DNA from: Gammaproteobacteria bacterium
GTDB taxonomy: Bacteria; Pseudomonadota; Gammaproteobacteria; SZUA-229
Assembly: GCA_013138755.1 (NCBI GenBank)
Contig: WTCC01000275.1
Span: 1 to 7,513, forward strand
DNA length: 7,513 nt
Direction of reading: 5' to 3'
This document shows, piece by piece, positions 1 to 4,331 of this stretch. Below the pieces are notes generated by a model. It was not told the DNA's origin. It made no database searches and saw nothing but the letters and a program-made list of their open reading frames with translations. Positions within the stretch are counted from its first letter, which is position 1; every line of letters begins with the position of its first letter. The position numbers and the translations under genes are program-made.

Positions 1-308
1 GACAGTCTAAAATAGTTCAGATCATCATTTTTCTTAATTGCCTTTTCGCCTTGTAAGAATAGTTTTCGTAGGTGGCTAACTTCCTCTTCAGAAAAATACT
101 TTATTTCCGATTTGTTGATATTTGTTACGTTGCTGTTTAACCCGGTAAGGGCTCGGTTACTTCCCTGAGTTATATTGGTGCTTATATCGGTATTGGCTTT
201 TGCGATTAAAATGGCAGCAGAGTTAACTTTATCTGTGGGGTGGCTTGATATGCTTGATGAGACAAGCAGGATCAGAGAAGACAAGAGTATAAGTAGATTT
301 GCTTTCAT
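1..308 (-). CDS. Exported protein, N-terminal part; possible soluble lytic transglycosylase
   Basis: The reading frame runs open from an ATG at 306-308 to the window edge, giving about 102 residues with the C-terminus missing. Residues 1-20 are a clear Sec signal peptide: MKAN, then a Leu/Ile/Ser-rich core (LLILLSSLILLVSSSIS), with no lipobox cysteine. Residues about 22-70 are a low-complexity Asn/Ser/Thr stretch. After that comes a helical, charged segment (FSEEEVSHLRKLFLQGEKAI, then KKNDDLNYFRL). That last segment resembles the first helices of the superhelical domain of soluble lytic murein transglycosylases (Slt), which precede the DYPLYPYL-type motif; here the motif would fall just outside the window. 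No catalytic domain is visible, so the Slt assignment is a guess from a short match. Export to the periplasm is much better supported than the enzyme identity. No strong Shine-Dalgarno sequence precedes the ATG. Confidence 0.6.
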   Translation of the reverse strand, partial: MKANLLILLSSLILLVSSSISSHPTDKVNSAAILIAKANTDISTNITQGSNRALTGLNSNVTNINKSEIKYFSEEEVSHLRKLFLQGEKAIKKNDDLNYFRL

Positions 309-445
309 ATATAAATGCGATATTTACTGAGTTAGTTATTAAGCAAAACCAGACAAGTCAAGAGTTAATCAGAGTATTGCGGGTACGTAACTAGAAGTCT
401 AGTCTAATCTGTCAGATCATCCCGTTAATTAGCGGTTTTAATTGA
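309..445. other. Intergenic region upstream of the exported-protein gene
   Basis: No gene is visible here. A short inverted repeat, ACTAGA and TCTAGT around AG (390-403), lies about 80 bases upstream of the ATG at 308 and might be a regulator site. CCGTT and AGCGG (422-435) followed by TTTTA could form a weak plus-strand hairpin, but no plus-strand gene precedes it. Neither signal is strong. Confidence 0.3.
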
Positions 446-850
446 CTATTTTGAGTGAAAGTCTCCATCAACGTATAGCCAGTGATCGTCGATTTTTACA
501 AAGCGACTGTTTTCGTGTAATCGCTGAGCTTTTCCATTAATTTTGTTACGCGCGATAAATTCGACGGTGCCTGTATCGTCATTAGCTCTGCCAGCCGTTG
601 TCTTTTTAATGGTTAGCCCTAGCCATACCGTATTTTCATTCAAGCGAATATTCTTTGGACAAGTATCTGGATGCCAGCTGAGGCGCAGGTAATCCTCGTC
701 TAGCAAGGTGAATGCCGTATAGCGTGAACGCATTAAGGCTTCTGCAGTCGGTGCCGATTGTTTTTGGTTCAGATAGTTTTTACAGCAGTGTTCGTAGCTT
801 TTCCCGCTATCGCAAGGGCATTTTTCGGGGGTTAATTGAAGGCTCTTCAT
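446..850 (-). CDS. ychJ: YchJ-like SEC-C motif protein (UPF0225 family)
   Basis: The product has 134 residues. An N-terminal SEC-C zinc-binding motif (C11, C13, C22, C23 in CPCDSGKSYEHCC) is followed by the YchJ core: EALMRSRYTAF (38-48), DYLRLSWHP (53-61), WLGLTI (76-81), VEFIAR (96-101), SRFVK (115-119) and WLYVDGD (124-130). This core is an NTF2-like fold of unknown biochemical role; SEC-C motifs bind zinc and occur in SecA. E. coli YchJ also carries a second SEC-C motif at its C-terminus. Here the protein ends right after the core, so that motif is absent. The first motif has Asp where Gly is usual (CPCDSGK instead of CPCGSGK). I chose the ATG at 850 over an upstream in-frame ATG at 931. 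The family alignment begins just after 850, and a good promoter (902-931) would leave the upstream ATG untranscribed. No clear Shine-Dalgarno sequence is present. Family assignment is firm; function is unknown. Confidence 0.9.
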   Translation of the reverse strand: MKSLQLTPEKCPCDSGKSYEHCCKNYLNQKQSAPTAEALMRSRYTAFTLLDEDYLRLSWHPDTCPKNIRLNENTVWLGLTIKKTTAGRANDDTGTVEFIARNKINGKAQRLHENSRFVKIDDHWLYVDGDFHSK

Positions 851-884
851 AAATCTATTTATACATAGATTGTAGCTATAAGTG

Positions 885-899
885 ATACCTATTAGGTAT
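885..899. promoter_or_regulatory. Palindrome at the predicted transcription start of the ychJ-like gene
   Basis: ATACCT and AGGTAT form a perfect 6-bp inverted repeat around a 3-base centre (ATACCTATTAGGTAT). It covers the transcription start predicted from the -10 box at 902-907. The position suits a repressor operator. In AT-rich DNA a repeat this short could be chance, and no regulator is identified. Confidence 0.3.
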
Positions 900-901
900 A
901 A

Positions 902-931
902 ATAATACTTATCCGAACATATAAGATTCAA
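902..931 (-). promoter_or_regulatory. Predicted sigma-70 promoter of the ychJ-like gene
   Basis: On the minus strand TTGAAT (926-931) and TATTAT (902-907) are separated by 18 bases, matching the -35 and -10 consensus at 4/6 and 5/6. Transcription would begin near 895, leaving a leader of about 45 bases before the ATG at 850. This supports the short form of the protein. It is a sequence match only. Confidence 0.5.
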
Positions 932-1011
932 GTAACGATTTTCAGCTGTTTTATAGAGAAAGTGCCTATATTAGGGGTAGGAAAAAATTATGGATACTAA
1001 AGTCTCAAGTA

Positions 1012-1263
1012 CTGATTAAAGATATTATCGAAGCAGCTTATGATGGTGGTGTGAATATGATCGTAACACCATGTCTTGTATGTCAGATGAACGTATAAGT
1101 TTATCAGGATAAAATTAATGCTAAATACGGCACTAAGTTCAATATCCCTATTACTTAACACAGTACATTGATGTCAGTTGCTTACGGCAAAAATGGCAAA
1201 GAATCTGGTCTTAATGGGCAGATTATTAAAGCGAAGCAACTAGAAGAAATTTCAATGAAATAA
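1012..1263 (+). pseudogene. hdrB: Heterodisulfide reductase subunit B remnant (3' end, two in-frame stops)
   Basis: One plus-strand frame reads as the C-terminal part of an HdrB-type subunit: LIKDIIEAAYDGG, then MIVTPCLVCQMNV, then VYQDKINAKYG, IPI, STLMSVAYGKNGKESGLNG and QIIKAKQLEEISMK, ending at TAA 1261-1263. The TPCxxCQMN segment belongs to the second cysteine-rich (CCG) domain of HdrB, which binds an unusual iron-sulfur cluster in heterodisulfide reductases and in the Hdr-like sulfur-oxidation complex. The frame is broken by TAA at 1096-1098 (in place of the residue before VYQ) and at 1156-1158 (just before STLMS). Homology fades upstream of about 1012; the first CCG domain and the start codon are absent, so the gene is truncated at 5' as well. 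Both stops can be explained by single base changes, which suggests recent decay. No other hdr gene is in the window. The family call rests on motif memory and is fairly secure. Confidence 0.75.
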
Positions 1264-1283
1264 TTTTTCTAGATTGTTTTTTA

Positions 1284-1314
1284 AAAAAATCCCGGCATGT
1301 TCGGGCTTTTTTTT
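1284..1314. terminator. Bidirectional rho-independent terminator
   Basis: CCCG (1291-1294) pairs with CGGG (1302-1305) around a 7-base loop. An A7 tract (1283-1289) lies upstream and a T8 tract (1307-1314) downstream. The mirror arrangement lets it work on the plus strand, ending the hdrB remnant, and on the minus strand, after the transposase gene. The T tract runs directly into the first REPIN. Confidence 0.75.
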
Positions 1315-1385
1315 GTAGGAGCGGAATCTTGTTCCGCGATCGTTTCCATATTTAACCAATCGCGGAACAAGATTCCGCTCCTACA
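1314..1385. repeat. REPIN copy 1 (two inverted REP hairpins)
   Basis: The arms 1314-1340 and 1359-1385 are perfect 27-bp inverted repeats around an 18-base spacer. Each arm is itself a REP: a GTAG tetranucleotide (1316-1319 region of TGTAGGAGC) followed by a hairpin with 6-bp stem, GCGGAATCTTGTTCCGC (1321-1337). The head and layout resemble the GTAGGAGCGAGC-type REPs of Pseudomonas. It lies 8 bases beyond the transposase stop codon. REP pairs of this form are the usual substrates of REP-associated transposases. As RNA it could fold into a long stem that affects 3' processing. Confidence 0.95.
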
Positions 1386-1393
1386 AGTAAGCA

Positions 1394-1855
1394 TTATAAC
1401 CAAATTGCATCCCAAAACGGGTAATCACCAATCGTATTTACTAATCCAGCACGTAGCGGGTTTGCTACAATATACCGAGCGACATCTTTTATTTCGTCTT
1501 CCTTTCGTAAAGCATAGTCATGAAAACCTGCTTGCCATATAGCCGAACCAGTTCGATTATTATTATGATTGATGCGGTATGCAGACCTTCGTTTAACATT
1601 TGAAATCACTTGTTGTAATGAGCAGTAATCGTTTAGAGAAAATAACCAATGTAGATGATCAGGCATGACTACGTATGATAGAGATATTATCTGGTTTGAC
1701 TGTTCTGCGTGTTTTAGCGAATGTATAAGAAAGCGAGCGTTTATAAAATTTTTAAATATTGGTTGCCGTTGATAGCTTACTGTTGTGACCAGGTAAATTT
1801 GTCCCGGAATTGAAACTCGTCCCTTCCTAAGGTCACATCCGTGATGATGCGTCAT
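1394..1855 (-). CDS. REP-associated tyrosine transposase (RAYT, IS200-like HUH family)
   Basis: The product has 153 residues, a normal length for this family. It carries the HUH metal-binding motif in MPDHLHWLF (H67, H69), the family segment WQAGFHDYALR (107-117), and the helix with the likely catalytic tyrosine in ARYIVANPLRAGLV (Y128). Such enzymes cut and join single-stranded DNA at REP hairpins next to a GTAG-type tetranucleotide through a 5'-phosphotyrosine intermediate; they are thought to spread and maintain REP elements and are usually single copy. All expected active-site residues are present and the frame is intact, so the enzyme is probably active. The start at 1855 follows an excellent ribosome binding site. 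REPINs flank both sides (1314-1385, 1900-1971). The downstream REPIN and terminator end its transcript. Confidence 0.95.
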   Translation of the reverse strand: MTHHHGCDLRKGRVSIPGQIYLVTTVSYQRQPIFKNFINARFLIHSLKHAEQSNQIISLSYVVMPDHLHWLFSLNDYCSLQQVISNVKRRSAYRINHNNNRTGSAIWQAGFHDYALRKEDEIKDVARYIVANPLRAGLVNTIGDYPFWDAIWL

Positions 1856-1862
1856 GATTTAT

Positions 1863-1869
1863 CCTCCTT
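1863..1869 (-). promoter_or_regulatory. Strong Shine-Dalgarno of the RAYT gene
   Basis: On the minus strand AAGGAGG stands 7 bases before the ATG at 1855. It is a near-perfect anti-16S match and fixes the start. It is the strongest ribosome binding site in the window, while the neighbouring genes have weak or no Shine-Dalgarno sequences. Confidence 0.85.
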
Positions 1870-1899
1870 GATAAAGTCATGTCAAGAGTAGCATATTTC

Positions 1900-1971
1900 T
1901 GTAGGAGCGGAATCTTGTTCCGCGAATACGCTTGTACACAACCAATCGCGGAACAAGATTCCGCTCCTACA
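1900..1971. repeat. REPIN copy 2 (two inverted REP hairpins)
   Basis: The arms 1900-1925 and 1946-1971 form a perfect 26-bp inverted repeat around a 20-base spacer. It has the same 72-bp total length and the same REP hairpins as copy 1. The copies share the left arm (26 bases) and the right arm plus its AACCAAT flank (32 bases, 1354-1385 and 1940-1971), but differ in the central 14-15 bases. The shared AACCAAT shows that both sit in the same orientation. Copy 2 ends one base short of the stop codon of the kinase-MerB gene (1973-1975), so it will be transcribed as the 3' end of that message. Confidence 0.95.
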
Positions 1972-1972
1972 T

Positions 1973-2620
1973 TCAGCTAACTAGTGGTTTAAAAAAGTGT
2001 GTAGCAAAATCGATAGCGTCGCGGAGGTCGAAAATTTCTCGGTTTTCTTTGTCCTCAGCAAACCAGGACTCTGCAATTTTCTTATCTTTTAAAAATATCA
2101 TTTCAGTACATAGACTAGTAGCGCAACAGTTGTTCGCTGCCGAGCTCCAGTTGATGCCAAAATGTACTTCCTGATTTTCCTGTTTGTTTAATACTTCCTG
2201 ATCGAGTTGATCTATCGAGATGCTATCACCAGTCACATGACATTTTGAATCGATGTGTGTTTCTATGTTAAACATCGGGCTGATAGCAAGTGCATCAAGT
2301 GCGCACATGGAGTGCACGGTATTGCTATTGATTTTTATCCTATGGTCACGCTGTTCCATGGTAAATGGATAAGCGCCGACAGGTTCATCGTTACTGTCAA
2401 AAACCACCATGTCATTCGAGCGCAAAGTATTGATGACTTCTTCAATATCTGTAACGTGTTTAGCTATCTCAGCTTTGTTTAGTGTTCGGCCAAGTTCCAC
2501 ATAACTCTTTAGTATCATCTGGTAGACATTGGCTGTTTCAGCATCTAGTCCTTTCTGTCTTTCTGCCAGTGGTAATATTTTATTTAGATGGTCGACTGCA
2601 TCTGTAACTTTTGTCTTCAT
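1973..2620 (-). other. merB: MerB-like domain, possibly also made from its own start
   Basis: An ATG at 2620 lies in frame inside the 742-residue gene, exactly where the MerB homology begins, and would give a free-standing 215-residue protein. The weak purine-rich stretch AAGAGAAG stands 9 bases before it. The domain shows the MerB order: an N-terminal winged-helix-like part (about 30-80 in domain numbering), then C106-x2-D109, C127 and C165/C166, and a C-terminal FDLRDAIDFATHFF helix. The Cys-to-Cys spacings (21, then about 38) are close to MerB (21, then 42). MerB releases Hg(II) from organomercurials for MerA to reduce; no merA, merR or merT is in the window. A different thiol chemistry is possible. 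Confidence 0.7.
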
Positions 2621-4201
2621 GTTATTTCGCTTCTCTTGGATTAAATTATTTTTCATTAATTTTTTTATTAGGCAGGGTAAATCGAATGGTCCTGTGGTGT
2701 CTACAGGAATAACAGCTTTCTTTTCACCTTCATGCAGTGGTTGCCAGTTAGATAGCTGGTGTTCGAGCACCGCAAGGTCAGCATCAGAAACATCATTCTT
2801 TCTCTGCATAATACGTTGTCTCAGTATCTCAGTTGGGGCAGTTATTTCTAGAATGATATATGGTGTCTTTAATTGCTTAGCGAGTTTCTGAAACGGTTCA
2901 CGTTGTTCCTGTTGTAAGAAGGCTGCATCAACAATAACGCTGTAACCGGAATTGATTATCATCGATGCAAGTTCAAGCAGTTTTTTATATGTTCGTTGTG
3001 ACGCATCAGATGAATATATGCCATTATCAACTTTCTCTGAAATGTTATTAGTCGGAGCAATTTTAAAAAGGCGTTTCCGCTCAACATCTGAACGAATACG
3101 GATCGTACCGGTAACATCGATTAACTGCTGAGACACTGTACTTTTTCCAGAAGCAGACAGACCGCGCATGATTATTAGCTTCGGTGTTGATTGTTGAGTA
3201 TAAGTTACTGCCAGTTCAAGATAAGATTCGAATTCAGTAGTGGTTATTTCTCTTTCTTCGCTGCTTAGGTTTTTTTGTTTCAGGCGTAGAGTATTTACTT
3301 TGGCACGAACCAGTGCGCGATAACAAAGATAGAAGGGTAAAATGGATAGTCCATCATAGTCACCGGTAAGTTCAAGATAAGTGTTTAAAAAATGGTTTGC
3401 CAGGATATATTGCTTGCGATCTTGTAGGTCCATAACAAGAAAAGCTACTTCACTGATTACGTCAATCCAACGTAATTTAGGATTGAACTCTATACAGTCA
3501 AAAGCTATCGGTTTGTCATTTAACCAGATCAGGTTGCGTAAATGCATATCACCATGGCATTCACGAATGAATCCATCATTTTTTCGTTTCTCGAAAATTG
3601 TTTTTAACGTCAAAAACTCATTGCTGCACCATCGGGAGAGAGTGTTAAGTTTGTCTGCGTAGATCGCAGTATCCAGGTTTTCGTTTATCTGGGTAAAGTT
3701 TTCTTCGACTGGTTGATAGACTGCATCATTATCTCCATAACTCAATGAATCATCGGACACTTTAATCGTCTGATGAAATTCAGCAACCATATGAGCAATA
3801 GCATCGAAGTGTTTAGTATTTAGTTTATCTGCTGCCAGCATGTGATCGAGTTGTGCGGATTGTGGGAACTGTGTCATCTTTACAGCGTATTCAATGACAT
3901 TAGTGCTATCGGTTACGCTGTTTGAGATAATGACTTTGTCGTGTGTTCCTGTAATAGGAACAACGTCAAGGTAGATGCTCGGTGCCAGTCTGCGATTTAG
4001 TTCTAATTCCCGGTTGCAGAAATCGTGTCGTTTTTCCAGTGTGGAGAAATCAAGAAAACCATAGTTAACCGGTTTTTTTATCTTATAAGCAAAATCACCT
4101 GTTAATAGTACCCAGGAAATATGCGTTTCGATGAGTTCTATATTTTTAGTTGGATGCTGGTATGCATCAGGATTCAGCATGTTTTTTATATTAAATAACA
4201 T
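1973..4201 (-). CDS. Three-domain fusion: APH-like domain, P-loop kinase, MerB-like organomercurial lyase
   Basis: The product has 742 residues. Residues 1-330 match the aminoglycoside-phosphotransferase-like half of a known two-domain family (COG2187-type): ETHISWVLLTGDFAYKIKKP (25-44), FLDFSTLEKR (49-58), NRRLAPSIYL (69-78), the catalytic loop HGDMHLRN (216-223) and the metal-binding D235 in AFDCIEFN. Residues 341-515 are a P-loop kinase: Walker A GLSASGKST (347-355), RIRSDVERKRLF (368-379) and VIVDAAFL (422-429). The substrate of this family is not known to me. Residues 528-742 are a complete MerB-like domain of 215 residues, close to the 212 of plasmid MerB. It has C633 and D636 (MCALDAL), C654 (SKCHVTG) and C692/C693 (NNCCATS), matching MerB C96, D99, C117 and C159, which cleave carbon-mercury bonds. 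No other mer gene is present. The start is uncertain: ATG 4201 and ATG 4180 both lack a Shine-Dalgarno sequence. See the seam entry for possible separate products. Confidence 0.88.
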   Translation of the reverse strand: MLFNIKNMLNPDAYQHPTKNIELIETHISWVLLTGDFAYKIKKPVNYGFLDFSTLEKRHDFCNRELELNRRLAPSIYLDVVPITGTHDKVIISNSVTDSTNVIEYAVKMTQFPQSAQLDHMLAADKLNTKHFDAIAHMVAEFHQTIKVSDDSLSYGDNDAVYQPVEENFTQINENLDTAIYADKLNTLSRWCSNEFLTLKTIFEKRKNDGFIRECHGDMHLRNLIWLNDKPIAFDCIEFNPKLRWIDVISEVAFLVMDLQDRKQYILANHFLNTYLELTGDYDGLSILPFYLCYRALVRAKVNTLRLKQKNLSSEEREITTTEFESYLELAVTYTQQSTPKLIIMRGLSASGKSTVSQQLIDVTGTIRIRSDVERKRLFKIAPTNNISEKVDNGIYSSDASQRTYKKLLELASMIINSGYSVIVDAAFLQQEQREPFQKLAKQLKTPYIILEITAPTEILRQRIMQRKNDVSDADLAVLEHQLSNWQPLHEGEKKAVIPVDTTGPFDLPCLIKKLMKNNLIQEKRNNMKTKVTDAVDHLNKILPLAERQKGLDAETANVYQMILKSYVELGRTLNKAEIAKHVTDIEEVINTLRSNDMVVFDSNDEPVGAYPFTMEQRDHRIKINSNTVHSMCALDALAISPMFNIETHIDSKCHVTGDSISIDQLDQEVLNKQENQEVHFGINWSSAANNCCATSLCTEMIFLKDKKIAESWFAEDKENREIFDLRDAIDFATHFFKPLVS
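2618..2666 (-). promoter_or_regulatory. Fusion seam with A7 slippery run and internal start
   Basis: On the minus strand the codons ATA AAA AAA TTA contain an A7 run (plus-strand T7 at 2660-2666) in X-XXY-YYZ phase, as in classical -1 frameshift sites. A -1 shift would read ATT AAT GAA AAA TAA and end the protein within five codons, giving a kinase-only product of about 517 residues. A +1 shift meets TAA at once. About 40 bases further on lies the in-frame ATG at 2620. The kinase homology ends right at this run, so it is either a recent gene fusion, a programmed site, or a homopolymer sequencing error joining two genes. Confidence 0.45.
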
Positions 4202-4217
4202 AAATAAATTTTAACTT

Positions 4218-4248
4218 ATTATCCAGTTTAGTCGTTGATGAGTATCAA
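4218..4248 (-). promoter_or_regulatory. Candidate promoter of the kinase-MerB gene
   Basis: On the minus strand TTGATA (4243-4248) and GATAAT (4218-4223) resemble -35 and -10 boxes, but their 19-base spacing is longer than ideal. They are the best pair in the divergent region and would put the RNA start about 10 bases before the ATG at 4201. That short leader would favour the second ATG at 4180. Weak evidence. Confidence 0.3.
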
Positions 4249-4298
4249 AAATAGAAACAATTATCTTTAGAGCTCAGTTTTTTGATTACGTTATAAAT

Positions 4299-4312
4299 TT
4301 GATAATTATCAA
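4299..4312. promoter_or_regulatory. 14-bp palindrome upstream of the cytochrome gene
   Basis: TTGATAATTATCAA is a perfect palindrome ending 19 bases before the ATG at 4332. The GATAAT/ATTATC halves resemble the hexamers of Fur boxes, but the full 19-bp Fur consensus is not present. The position fits an operator or a start-proximal regulator site. Chance occurrence in AT-rich DNA is a real alternative. Confidence 0.35.
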
Positions 4313-4322
4313 TGTTTACAAT

Positions 4323-4326
4323 AGGG
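4323..4326 (+). promoter_or_regulatory. Shine-Dalgarno that decides the cytochrome start
   Basis: AGGG stands 5 bases before the ATG at 4332. It favours this start over the in-frame TTG at 4299, which has no ribosome binding site and lies inside the palindrome. The next in-frame ATG (4371) is less well placed. Confidence 0.6.
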
Positions 4327-4331
4327 TTATC

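Noticed and set aside
851..931. N-terminal extension of the YchJ-like protein to an ATG at 931
   Set aside because: The 27 extra residues do not match the family and the predicted promoter sits on top of that ATG.
1096..1158. Recoding of the two TAA codons in the hdrB remnant
   Set aside because: TAA is not a selenocysteine or pyrrolysine codon, and the first CCG domain and start are also missing, so simple decay is the better explanation.
1297..1542. Plus-strand open frame of 81 codons over the terminator and first REPIN
   Set aside because: It starts in a terminator, crosses the REPIN and then runs antisense to the well-supported RAYT gene; it has no recognisable domain or ribosome binding site.
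1878..1883. Minus-strand TTGACA as the -35 box of the RAYT gene
   Set aside because: The -10 box would then fall on the ribosome binding site and start codon, leaving no usable leader.
1314..1971. CRISPR array, because of repeated near-identical units
   Set aside because: There are only two units, each internally palindromic, separated by a transposase gene; this is REPIN architecture with no spacer series or cas gene.
1932..2174. Plus-strand open frame of 80 codons from the second REPIN into the MerB domain
   Set aside because: It is antisense to conserved MerB codons and its composition is that of a reverse-strand shadow.
2255..3662. Three plus-strand open frames (2255-2482, 2529-2891, 3381-3662)
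   Set aside because: All lie opposite conserved domains of the kinase-MerB gene and have no features of their own.
4299..4331. TTG start for the cytochrome, adding 11 residues
   Set aside because: It has no ribosome binding site and coincides with a palindrome; the ATG at 4332 has AGGG at proper spacing.
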